From Verrucomicrobiota bacterium (GTDB taxonomy: Bacteria > Verrucomicrobiota > Verrucomicrobiia > Limisphaerales > SIBE01), in contig JAIPJX010000006.1 of assembly GCA_021733945.1 (NCBI GenBank), positions 1 to 64,000 of the forward strand: 64,000 bases of DNA. Reading direction: 5' to 3'. The notes beneath the pieces were generated by a model. That model saw nothing but the letters and a program-made list of their open reading frames with translations, was not told the DNA's origin and did no database searches. Position 1 is the stretch's first letter. Each line of letters begins with the position of its first letter. Below, piece after piece: positions 8,102 to 16,689 of this stretch. The position numbers and the translations under genes are program-made.

Positions 8102-9847
8102 TCAAATCTCGAACTGCGCCAGTCTCCTGAAACCTAGGATCATCGGAAACAAACCGAGCAGAAGCGAGAGCAGGAGGAACCCGGCGATGCCCGAAATGGT
8201 TTGCAGGGACCCACCGCCACCCCCCAGGGACCAGGGTGCCCCCAGGGCCAGGAGGGTGACCGATGCCACGATGTAGAGGAAACTCATCACCAGACAGAAG
8301 GTCCCCCCAAATCCGCTGACAATTCTGCTCGGGTTATCCTCCTTGAAATTGGGGTAAAGCACACCGAGTCCGACGGCCAGGCCGTTCAGGGTGAAGGTCA
8401 TGATGACGACCGCCAGGGCGAAGTATGCGAGGCGCGGGGTCGCCACATGGAGCATTCCACAGGAAAGTGTGATCAACCCCAGAGTCACGACCAGGGAGGC
8501 GCAGCTGGCGAGCCCGAGTTTGGTGAGCACCATTCTGCGCAGCCCCAGGGGTGCCATGCCGACGATCCAGAGTCGTTTGCCTTCGAGCGAGAACTGGGGA
8601 TAAACAAACCGCGTCGTCAGCGTGGCAAGGTTGAGGGAACACGCACCGAGGTTGAGGAACGAGACGAGGTTGATCCAAAACGGATTCGACAGTTGATGCG
8701 AGAAATGCCGGAGGTTGAGGATGTAGACACCCAGCAGTCCGAACAACACCACCGTCTGCCCCCACTGGCTGGTGTCGCGCCAGAAAATCCGGACGTCCTT
8801 GACAAGAAACGCGCGGGTGTCGCGCCGCAACCAGAAACACAACCCAAACACCAGTTCCAGCGGTCCGCGCATGCGCCGGGCCGACGCCCGTCGCTGCTGC
8901 CAGGCCTGGAACCACGTCCATCGCCCCAGCACGCTGCCGCGGCTCTGCACGGTGGACAAAGCCTCATAGAACGGGTCCCCCATGCGCGTGAACGAGAGAT
9001 ATCCGAAGAAGAGGGAATGGCTCAACAGGACCATGCAAAAAAACACGGCTCCGGTGAACGCTCCCTCGGCCCAGTTCTGAATGCCGGATGAAAGCCAGTA
9101 GCTCGGAAGGAACGAAAAGTTGGCAAACTGTGTCTTGACCAGCAGGCGATCGAGAACCTCAAGCACCCGTGTCTCGAGCATTTCGTCCGTCACCGTTTCC
9201 GCACGCCACCAGAACACGGCTCCGGCGAGGAATACACCCGCGGCCGCCAGGATGCACACCTGAAACACCCGACGATCCATGAACCGGCCGAGACCAACGG
9301 CGATCCAGGACCCTGCCAGCGAGGGAAGCACGATGAAGAGCGAAAGAAACACCACGGTGACGGCGTAGAAATGCCAGGGCACACCCCGCGTCAATCCATA
9401 CGCCGCAAGCAACGGTGCCACCAGAAAGAGGAACGCCCAGGATGCCAGCAGGGTGGATTCGATGGATTTCCAGCGGAACACCTGAACCTTCGCAATCGGC
9501 AGCGTCAGCAGAAACGCGGTCTCACGATTTCGGAAGAAGTTTGTATAGGAAATGATCAGGCTGCTCAGCAGAAGGAGTACAAACAGGAACGCGAACAACA
9601 AAAAAATCATGCGCTCGGTCAGAAGCGGTCCGAGTCCGGGAAACTGTTCCACAAACGTCAGGCCCTTGTGAAAAATCCAGAACGAGAGCACGACATAACC
9701 CATGATAAACCCAACGATCAAGGCGGTGAGCAGACGCGATTGGTGAAGCACCGCCCGAAGCCGCCGCGAGGCCTGCAGCAGGGAGATCCGGGTCAGAAGA
9801 ACAAGCACGTGCCGGCTGGTTCCACGGTTTGATTGGGATCGGTTCAT
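8102..9847 (-). CDS. ABC-2 type transporter permease, large
   Basis: A 581-residue polytopic membrane protein with about a dozen hydrophobic segments spread over its length, including LLTALIVGFIMGYVVLSFWIF and several pairs in the C-terminal half. The arrangement suits a permease of the ABC-2 superfamily with two sets of helices. It is encoded downstream of an ABC ATPase gene on the same strand (about 120 bp gap), which is its likely partner. The substrate is unknown and export is more likely than import because no binding protein is present. The ATG at 9847 is preferred over the upstream TTG of the ORF track. It is the last gene of the minus-strand block. Confidence 0.7.
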   Translation of the reverse strand: MNRSQSNRGTSRHVLVLLTRISLLQASRRLRAVLHQSRLLTALIVGFIMGYVVLSFWIFHKGLTFVEQFPGLGPLLTERMIFLLFAFLFVLLLLSSLIISYTNFFRNRETAFLLTLPIAKVQVFRWKSIESTLLASWAFLFLVAPLLAAYGLTRGVPWHFYAVTVVFLSLFIVLPSLAGSWIAVGLGRFMDRRVFQVCILAAAGVFLAGAVFWWRAETVTDEMLETRVLEVLDRLLVKTQFANFSFLPSYWLSSGIQNWAEGAFTGAVFFCMVLLSHSLFFGYLSFTRMGDPFYEALSTVQSRGSVLGRWTWFQAWQQRRASARRMRGPLELVFGLCFWLRRDTRAFLVKDVRIFWRDTSQWGQTVVLFGLLGVYILNLRHFSHQLSNPFWINLVSFLNLGACSLNLATLTTRFVYPQFSLEGKRLWIVGMAPLGLRRMVLTKLGLASCASLVVTLGLITLSCGMLHVATPRLAYFALAVVIMTFTLNGLAVGLGVLYPNFKEDNPSRIVSGFGGTFCLVMSFLYIVASVTLLALGAPWSLGGGGGSLQTISGIAGFLLLSLLLGLFPMILGFRRLAQFEI

Positions 9848-9966
9848 TCCGGTTGGGAGACAAGGGGCTGGATGCAACGTGGCAGCGGCGGATCAGCCGA
9901 ACAATCCCGGGACATTGAGGCGCAACCTGTCATTCGAGAATGCTTTCGTTCACTCATCGCACAGGA

Positions 9967-10695
9967 TCAACCCGCCTCCTCCCGCGTCAGGGCCAGGAAA
10001 CTCTCCTCCAGGGCTCCGGCGGCTCCGCTCTTCTCGCGCAGTTCCTCCCGGGAACCAATGGCCACGATCCGGCCGCGATGCATGATGGCGATGCGATCGG
10101 CCATCTCCTCGGCCACACTGAGCTGGTGTGTGGAAAGGAACACCGTCATTCCGGCAGCAGACCGCTCCTTGAGCACATCCTTGACCACGCGCGCATGGAA
10201 GGGATCCAAACCAACCATCGGTTCATCGATCACGAAGACTTCGGGATCGTGCAACAGGGCGGAAACGATGGCAACGCGTTGCCGGGTTCCATGAGAAAGC
10301 CCCTCGATTGGTTTGTTGAGATACGGACCCAGGCTGAAGCGTTCGATGAGCCCGGAGGATGCGGAATCAATGCGTTCGGGACTCAGGTCGAAGAGTTCCC
10401 CTGTGAACCGGAGAAACTCCGCCGGAGTCAGCTTGTCGTAAAGAAATGGAAAATCGGGCACATAGGCCATCCGCCGGCGGGCCTCCAGCGGATCGGTCTG
10501 CACATCGAAGCCGGCCACGGCAACAGACCCTGCCGTGGGCCGGATCAGGCCGGCGATCATGCGGATGGTGGTGGTTTTGCCGGCTGCGTTTGGCCCGAGC
10601 ACCGCGAGGAACTCTCCGCGCGGAACCGCGAGGTCAATGCCGTCGACGGCGGCGAGGTCACCGAAGCGTTTCTGGAGATTCACCAATTCGATCAT
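9967..10695 (-). CDS. ABC transporter ATP-binding protein
   Basis: A 242-residue single nucleotide-binding domain. Walker A is GPNAAGKTTT, the Q-loop region follows, the ABC signature is LSHGTRQRV, Walker B is VFVIDEP, and the switch His is in STHQL. The full domain has no extensions, as in the CcmA/NatA class of ABC-2 exporters. It lies between an uncharacterised envelope protein gene and the large permease gene at 8102-9847, with which it should form the transporter. Confidence 0.9.
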   Translation of the reverse strand: MIELVNLQKRFGDLAAVDGIDLAVPRGEFLAVLGPNAAGKTTTIRMIAGLIRPTAGSVAVAGFDVQTDPLEARRRMAYVPDFPFLYDKLTPAEFLRFTGELFDLSPERIDSASSGLIERFSLGPYLNKPIEGLSHGTRQRVAIVSALLHDPEVFVIDEPMVGLDPFHARVVKDVLKERSAAGMTVFLSTHQLSVAEEMADRIAIMHRGRIVAIGSREELREKSGAAGALEESFLALTREEAG

Positions 10696-10735
10696 GACGA
10701 CAAGGCAGGCACACCAGCACGTGACCCATCACGGT

Positions 10736-11539
10736 CTAGAGTCTGTTGAAAGCATCGTTGGAAAGCACGATTTGGTTGGGCAGTTCGACCCGCAGGATCT
10801 CGCCAATGCGGCTCACAATCACGACAAACTCGAAGCGGTCGACCAGTTTCGCGCGAAGGCGGTAGACCCGGATCCGGGAATGACCGATCGTGAACCAGTC
10901 GTTGTTGGCCTGCCACTGGAGTCCGAGAGACATCTCCGAGGGGGTGTTGCTGAGACCGAGCGGCGCGAGCGCCAACTGTGCCATCGGCAACCCGAGTTCC
11001 CCCAGGATGCTCGAGGGGTTGCGCAGGTCGCTCAATCGAAGTTTCTTTTCCCAGGGCGCTTCGGCGGAACCGGAGCGCACCGTCAAGGTCTGCTCCCCGG
11101 CCCGAGCCCGCACCTCCCAGAGACCGGAGGGGTTCGGAAACCGGCCGGCGATCTCGGTCCATTGGTGGTCCGTATCGAAAGCCGCATGCAGGTTGAAACG
11201 AAATCGTTCGTTCGGCGCCTCGTTGCTGACACTTCCCTCCAGATCAATCCGATAGCCACTCAACGCCTGCACCCTGCCTTCCAAATCCTCGTCCCCCACC
11301 TTGCCGGCCCGGAGTTCTTCACCCACATTCGGCCGCCAGCGGCAGTACCCAATCTTCCTCCCGTTCCTCGAGATCTCCAGCGAGGAATCATCCGGGGCAG
11401 CCAGAATGCGATGCCATACGGACTCGACGGGGACCGCACTTCCGAGCTCCACGCCTCCCGAGAACTCGGAACGCCAGAGCAGCACGTTCATGCTGATCCA
11501 GAACAGGGTGATGACCGGAAAGAGAAGGCGGTTGACCAT
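10736..11539 (-). CDS. Membrane-anchored protein of unknown function
   Basis: A 267-residue protein not recognised. An N-terminal hydrophobic segment (about 4-22) can act as an uncleaved signal-anchor, leaving a soluble, beta-rich, extracytoplasmic domain of about 240 residues with no cysteines beyond one and no clear motif. Its gene starts 4 bp after the stop of the LysM lipoprotein gene and ends 40 bp before the ABC ATPase gene, so it is almost certainly co-transcribed with both. A role at the periplasmic side of the exporter is an inference from context only. Confidence 0.6.
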   Translation of the reverse strand: MVNRLLFPVITLFWISMNVLLWRSEFSGGVELGSAVPVESVWHRILAAPDDSSLEISRNGRKIGYCRWRPNVGEELRAGKVGDEDLEGRVQALSGYRIDLEGSVSNEAPNERFRFNLHAAFDTDHQWTEIAGRFPNPSGLWEVRARAGEQTLTVRSGSAEAPWEKKLRLSDLRNPSSILGELGLPMAQLALAPLGLSNTPSEMSLGLQWQANNDWFTIGHSRIRVYRLRAKLVDRFEFVVIVSRIGEILRVELPNQIVLSNDAFNRL

Positions 11540-11543
11540 GCCG

Positions 11544-12341
11544 TCAGTTCCGAGCCGAAGGAATATTGATCACCTGCCCGACCCTGAGGCGCTCCGGAAC
11601 CACGGAGGGGTTTGCCGACTTGATCGCCGTAAAACTGACTGAGAATTGTTTGGAGATCCGGTAAAGATTATCCCCTGCCTTGATGGTGTAGGTGCGTGGG
11701 GTGCTCGTCACGGGAGATGGCGGAGCCGCCTGCGCGGGGGCCTCGGCGGTTTGGGTCGATACGACCGGAGCGCCGCCACTCGGCACGGGTGCCTGTCGGA
11801 GCAGCGTCGCTTCCACGGCCGCAGCCCGTAACACCGTATTGGAGGGTGGAGGCGGCACGGCCGCCAACCGCATGTTCAGCTGCATGATCTGCTCGCGAAG
11901 CTGGGTGTTTTCGGTCGCGAGTCGTGTCATTTCAGCGAAGGCCTTCTTGCTCACCAGGGAAAACGAAACCGTCTTTGCCAGCTCGACCTTGCACGAATTC
12001 ACACGGGCCTGGACCATCTCCGAGAGATTGGACTCAGGTTCAAGCTTCAGGAATTTCTGAAAATGATAGATGGCCGAGGCGTAGTCGCCCAGATGCTGCT
12101 CGCCCAACAGGCCCAGCTCGAAATGCGCCTGACCGGAGGTCGGGTTTGTTTGCAGGACCCGCTCAAACGAATCGATCGCTCCATCGAAATCCATCGCGCT
12201 CTTGCGTCGTTTGCCCGCCTGAAAATCCGGGTTGTCAGCGTCACTCAACGGATTGCCGTTAAAGTTCGAGCAGGCCGCAAGACCCAACAGGACCGCTGCG
12301 CAGGCGGCCAAGCGGATCAGCGCCAATGGAACTTTCATCAT
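11544..12341 (-). CDS. Lipoprotein with TPR and LysM domains
   Basis: A 265-residue lipoprotein. The signal peptide ends in the lipobox GLAAC (Cys24). A TPR-like pair (about 45-110: GAIDSFERVLQTNPTSGQAHFELG and following) is followed by a coiled coil (about 128-160), a Pro/Ala-rich linker and a C-terminal LysM domain (about 217-262: YTIKAGDNLYRISKQFSVS). LysM binds peptidoglycan, so the protein probably links the membrane-anchored TPR platform to the cell wall. It sits between a 498-residue uncharacterised protein and a membrane-anchored protein inside the ABC/SPFH block. Confidence 0.85.
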   Translation of the reverse strand: MMKVPLALIRLAACAAVLLGLAACSNFNGNPLSDADNPDFQAGKRRKSAMDFDGAIDSFERVLQTNPTSGQAHFELGLLGEQHLGDYASAIYHFQKFLKLEPESNLSEMVQARVNSCKVELAKTVSFSLVSKKAFAEMTRLATENTQLREQIMQLNMRLAAVPPPPSNTVLRAAAVEATLLRQAPVPSGGAPVVSTQTAEAPAQAAPPSPVTSTPRTYTIKAGDNLYRISKQFSVSFTAIKSANPSVVPERLRVGQVINIPSARN

Positions 12342-12437
12342 GCGGGGAAATTAGTCGAACGGTGCTCCAGTTGCAAGGATCTCCGGTGGCGTTGCGCTCC
12401 GCCTCAATCGCGGTGCACCCAGGTGCTTCAGCTCCGT

Positions 12438-13934
12438 TCAGGGAGTCGCGGGCGCGGGAGCTTCCACGGCCGCGGGGGGAGCGTTCGTGACGGCCGGGTC
12501 CGCGGTGGGAGCCGACAAACCGAGCTGGGTTCTGAGCTGAGCCCGCAATTGTTCCTCCAACCCCACCTCAGGATCGAGAAGCTGGTCGAGAACCACCTTC
12601 TTCAATTCACCCAGGGGCGGCAGACCGACCCGTTCCTTGGACGCCTCGGGCAATTCGCTCTCAAACCGGTTCCAAACCTTCTGCGCAAACCGGTCAAGAC
12701 CCACCGCCCTGTCATCCTCACCAATGGCCAGGCTCGTGAATGCGCTCGTGAGCAACCCCTCGAGCACCGCCTTGACCCGGTCGTGACTGCTTTCCCCCAC
12801 ATCCTCAGTGACCTTGGCCAGGGCGAATTCATCGAGCGTCTGGCCGTCCGGGACCGCGCCCGGATACTTCTTGACCATGTATTGGAACCATTGATTCGCG
12901 AAGGCCAGCCGATTGTAGCTGTAGAGGAAGTACACGGCCGTCTTGAGAAAGTTCTTATGGGCCGTCTCGAGGTTCTGCAGCATGTCCGGCTCGAACTCCA
13001 TCATCTCCTCATAAGCCCGACTGGTTCGATTCACGATGTCCAGGTTCGGCGCATACATGAACTCCGTGGTGCCTTTTCTGGGAAAAATCAGGCGGCCACG
13101 ATGGAATGCAAGCTGCATGGATTGGAAAATGACGCGCCGCAGGGAAATCAGATCCTTTTCCTTCAGTTTCTCGGACGCCGTTTTTTCCAGTCCTACGATC
13201 GCCCAATAGATGGCGTGGGTTTCAGGGAGCCGCCATTCCAGGGGGCCGTAACGCTCGTCGACCTCCCTGATCCAGGCTGGATCCATCTTGAAATGGTTTC
13301 GCAACCGATCGACCCGTTTCCGGGTCTCATCGGTCGTGGGATTGAGCAGTTCCTCGAAATCCGGGTGACCGTTGGGGAAGATATCGAGCGTTTCCTCGAT
13401 CCAGGCACCCTTGTAGTAGTTGTGCGCATCATCGAGGTATTGCCCCATCTTGTGCTGGAAGTGCCAGGCCAGCTCCCGGTAGAGCAGCGGTTCGCCCGGA
13501 TTATAGCGCAAGCCCTCGTCACGCAGCAGTTCAATGCCGCGCTTCACCCATTCCCAACGATCCTTTGGATCGTTGAATTTTACGGAGATGTTGTAGGACA
13601 TGTTCCACGCCAGATGAATCCAGACCGACGTGAAATGCGGCTGCAGCTTGGTGATCCAGTCGGACAACTGCACCATTTCAAAGAATTTATCCTGCTCCTG
13701 CAGGTCGTTCACGCGCATCCAGAGGGCGTTGGCGATGAGCCCGCGGAATCCGCCCAGAGCGACGGTGGTGAACGCAAGCATCGGGGGTGCGTTCTCGAGG
13801 GGTTCCATCCGTGTGAGGCCCATGGAGTCGCGCTGGGCATTCAGGCGGCTCTGGACCCGGGAGACCCCGAAAATCAATACGACCGCCAGAGCGATGAGGA
13901 CCGGCTTTTGATAACGTGTCAGAAATGGACTCAT
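12438..13934 (-). CDS. Uncharacterised membrane-anchored TPR-like protein
   Basis: A 498-residue protein with one N-terminal transmembrane segment (about 11-28), a long helical region rich in Trp and aromatic residues that reads like degenerate TPR repeats, and a low-complexity Ala/Pro tail (about 465-498). No catalytic motif was seen. Its gene begins 7 bp after the stop of an ABC-2 permease gene, which strongly suggests a dedicated accessory subunit of that transporter. No specific function is assigned. Confidence 0.65.
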   Translation of the reverse strand: MSPFLTRYQKPVLIALAVVLIFGVSRVQSRLNAQRDSMGLTRMEPLENAPPMLAFTTVALGGFRGLIANALWMRVNDLQEQDKFFEMVQLSDWITKLQPHFTSVWIHLAWNMSYNISVKFNDPKDRWEWVKRGIELLRDEGLRYNPGEPLLYRELAWHFQHKMGQYLDDAHNYYKGAWIEETLDIFPNGHPDFEELLNPTTDETRKRVDRLRNHFKMDPAWIREVDERYGPLEWRLPETHAIYWAIVGLEKTASEKLKEKDLISLRRVIFQSMQLAFHRGRLIFPRKGTTEFMYAPNLDIVNRTSRAYEEMMEFEPDMLQNLETAHKNFLKTAVYFLYSYNRLAFANQWFQYMVKKYPGAVPDGQTLDEFALAKVTEDVGESSHDRVKAVLEGLLTSAFTSLAIGEDDRAVGLDRFAQKVWNRFESELPEASKERVGLPPLGELKKVVLDQLLDPEVGLEEQLRAQLRTQLGLSAPTADPAVTNAPPAAVEAPAPATP

Positions 13935-13941
13935 CGCGGGA

Positions 13942-15321
13942 TCAGTGATTGCCTTGCGCGGTGGCCAGTTCCCGGCGGTTGAAGATTGTAATTCCGATCA
14001 ACCCAAACATGCCGCCGATCAGGAGGATAATCTGCGCAAAGGCCCGGGCAAGCTGCCACCAGGTAATGCTGCGACCCGTGCTCAGCGCGTCGATCGGCGA
14101 AAATCCGAGCACCAGGTTGATCAGGGACAGAATCAGCTTAAAGAGCGGCAGGGCGACGTAATCAATCCACGCCATCTTGTCCGCAAATCCCGTTTCGTGG
14201 TTCACTTCAAGCACGGTGCCCTGCTCCAGTACCAGAGCCAGAATTCCACTCGAGAACGCAACAATGAGGACCGACACGGAAACAAATGCGGCGACGGGAA
14301 ACGAGAGGAAGCTGGAGGCGGACAATCCGATTGCGGCCAGCAGGGCCAGCCAGAAGAAGATGATGGTGACACCGCGGAAATAGTTGACCCCGAAACTGCT
14401 CTCGGGATAGAGCACTTCCATGCCCTCTTCGGCGGAGAAAAGAAGCGCCGTCGGATTGCGGTTGACGAAGTTCACGATCAACACGCCTTCTTCATTGTAA
14501 AGGTTGGGAGGCACGATCAGTTCGTGAAACGAGTCCGGCGACAGGCTCATGTTCGTCTGGTAGAGCTCAGCGGAATTGGGGTCCCCCACCGCGAAGAGCC
14601 CCAGATAGGTGGGTGCCTTGCGGGTTTCGGCCACATTAAACTTCACGCGCAGAAACAGGGGCTTGTCCTTGAGGAAAACCTGGGCGCCCCCGAGGGGGAT
14701 TTCCCATTGCCGCCTGTAATCCGAACCCACCACCTGATCCATCGCTTTGAGTTGCTCCCGGATCTGGGTGCGCATGTAATCGAAATCCGAGACCGGCAGA
14801 TCTGTCTTTTCGATCCGCCTCTTGAGCTGTTCCTCCACCTGTTTTTCGAAATCAGGAATCGGCTCCCGGGCCGATCCCCGGGCGACCATGATCTCACTTT
14901 TCAGGATGGCCTGTTCATCGGGAGGGAGCTTCTGGGCGCGCCACTGCATCAGGCCAAAAACCGCTCCGGAGGAGATGCCGAGCAGAATTGCGTTGAGGGC
15001 CAGAATCCCGAACCACTTCCCAATCCAGATTTGCCACCTCGGAATCGGTTTCACCGCGACCATCTGGATCTGCGCCTCCTGGACATCCCGAGCCAAGGTC
15101 CCACAGGCGAGCCACAGGGTCGAAAAACCGAGGAACGCGGTGATGAGCGCCAGGGTGTAGGTGAGGATGATCTGTGTCAGACCGCGCGCAGTTCCATCAT
15201 CCTTGATCACCATCGGCAGTACGATCACCGATCCGATCAAAACCGCGCTCAGCACCAGCACGAGCCGGTACCGAATCGCTGCTCGCATCGTCAGCAGGGT
15301 GATCGCCAATATCCTTTGCAT
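13942..15321 (-). CDS. ABC-2 permease with large extracytoplasmic domain
   Basis: A 459-residue membrane protein. One transmembrane segment near the N-terminus is followed by two more (about 60-110), then a soluble domain of roughly 190 residues (about 120-310), then a cluster of four or so helices at the C-terminus. This is the ABC2_membrane / GldF-NatB-like layout. The ATG at 15321 (MQRILAITLL) is preferred over the ORF-track start because the N-terminal helix follows it directly. It pairs with the ATPase encoded immediately upstream and the 498-residue protein encoded downstream. Confidence 0.75.
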   Translation of the reverse strand: MQRILAITLLTMRAAIRYRLVLVLSAVLIGSVIVLPMVIKDDGTARGLTQIILTYTLALITAFLGFSTLWLACGTLARDVQEAQIQMVAVKPIPRWQIWIGKWFGILALNAILLGISSGAVFGLMQWRAQKLPPDEQAILKSEIMVARGSAREPIPDFEKQVEEQLKRRIEKTDLPVSDFDYMRTQIREQLKAMDQVVGSDYRRQWEIPLGGAQVFLKDKPLFLRVKFNVAETRKAPTYLGLFAVGDPNSAELYQTNMSLSPDSFHELIVPPNLYNEEGVLIVNFVNRNPTALLFSAEEGMEVLYPESSFGVNYFRGVTIIFFWLALLAAIGLSASSFLSFPVAAFVSVSVLIVAFSSGILALVLEQGTVLEVNHETGFADKMAWIDYVALPLFKLILSLINLVLGFSPIDALSTGRSITWWQLARAFAQIILLIGGMFGLIGITIFNRRELATAQGNH

Positions 15322-15428
15322 GTTTTCTGGCTTGCCGGTCAGTTGTCGAATGTTCGGTTTCGCCCACCATTCCCGCCCCCGGGCAACCGCCACGCGGAAA
15401 GGTAACGGTGGGACATCAAAGCAGGGTT

Positions 15429-16667
15429 CTAGTCTTTTTTCCCCAGCAGGCTGGACAGCTTTTCATCCGCTTTTTTAAGATCCGCTTCCTTGGCCGCAGC
15501 CGGTTTCTGGGCGGTGGGCTGGGGCGTGGGTGTCTCCGCTTTGGTGAACCCTTCCAATTTCCGGTGATCGACCGCGTCGCTCGGCGCGGCAGGGGCAGCG
15601 GTGGCGGGCTTGGATGCCTGCGCCTCGGATGCCGCCGTCAATCGTGTGAGGACTCGCTCGGTGCGCGATGAAGATTCTTCGGCTTCACCCCGCAGATAGG
15701 CCGCCACACGATGGCCCGAGGTCGCCCCCGAGGTGGACGCATCGGTTTGGCGCGCCTGGTTGACCACTCCAAGAAAGTAGCTCTCCAGATTCTGTGTCGG
15801 CGTATCAATCCGAATGCGATCCTCGGCAACATCCTTGCGGATGATCTCGAGCACCTTCTCCGTGGTTGCGCGCGGCAACACCGGCGTGGTGATTCGCATG
15901 GCGTCCGGAGTGGCCAGCAGTTCCCTGAGCGTTCCCATCGCCCGGATCTTGCCGCCATAGTAAATGACCACCCGGTCACAGACGTCTTCGACATCCGCCA
16001 GCAAATGACTGCTCAAGATGATCGTTTTGCCACGAGCCGCCAGCGCGAGGATCAGGTCCTTGACCTCACGACAGCCAATGGGATCGAGCCCGGAGGTGGG
16101 TTCATCGAGAATCACCAGATCGGGATCGTTGATGAGCGCCTGTGCCAGGCCGATCCGGCGCTGCATGCCCTTGGAAAATTCGCCAACCTGCCGGGTGCGA
16201 GCCTTGTCCAGTCCCACCATTTCCAGCAGCTGTTCCGAGCGTTGCTTGCGTTCCTTGGGAGGCAATGAGAACAGATTACCGAAAAAATCGAGGGTCTCGT
16301 CTGAATTCAGATACCGGTAGAGATAGGATTCCTCGGGCAGGTAGCCGATGCGCGATTTGGTGGCGACATGCCTTGGGCTGTGACGAAACACCTCCACGTG
16401 ACCCCGGGTGGGGTAGAGCAGGCCAAGCAGCATTTTTACCGTGGTGGACTTGCCGGAACCGTTTGGTCCCAGGAGCCCGAAAACCTCTCCACGCCGCACT
16501 TCAAAATCCACATTGTCAACCGCCCGCGCCTTCGGCCGACCCCAAAAGTCCTTGAACACCTTGGTGAGGCCGCGGACCGCCACCACGATCTCACCCGTTT
16601 GATGGGGCGACCGGGCGGAAGGTTCGGATTGCGGTGTGCTCAGGCTTTCGAGTGTGGCTGCGCTCAT
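15429..16667 (-). CDS. ABC ATPase with C-terminal low-complexity extension
   Basis: A 412-residue protein. The ATPase domain (about 25-245) has Walker A GPNGSGKSTT, signature FSKGMQRRIGLAQAL, Walker B LVILDEP and the switch His in SSHLL. A DrrA/CcmA-type accessory region follows (to about 315). The last 90 residues are Ala/Pro/Lys-rich and probably disordered. The track start lies inside the P-type ATPase gene. The ATG at 16667 (MSAATLES) removes that overlap and leaves a 22-bp spacer. The partner permease is encoded next on the strand. Confidence 0.88.
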   Translation of the reverse strand: MSAATLESLSTPQSEPSARSPHQTGEIVVAVRGLTKVFKDFWGRPKARAVDNVDFEVRRGEVFGLLGPNGSGKSTTVKMLLGLLYPTRGHVEVFRHSPRHVATKSRIGYLPEESYLYRYLNSDETLDFFGNLFSLPPKERKQRSEQLLEMVGLDKARTRQVGEFSKGMQRRIGLAQALINDPDLVILDEPTSGLDPIGCREVKDLILALAARGKTIILSSHLLADVEDVCDRVVIYYGGKIRAMGTLRELLATPDAMRITTPVLPRATTEKVLEIIRKDVAEDRIRIDTPTQNLESYFLGVVNQARQTDASTSGATSGHRVAAYLRGEAEESSSRTERVLTRLTAASEAQASKPATAAPAAPSDAVDHRKLEGFTKAETPTPQPTAQKPAAAKEADLKKADEKLSSLLGKKD

Positions 16668-16689
16668 GATTTTCTCTGTGGGTCGGAGG

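Noticed and set aside
12063-15405. Long plus-strand ORFs of 639 and 486 residues
   Set aside because: Antisense to the 498-residue protein and the ABC-2 permease. No domain, leader or ribosome-binding site.
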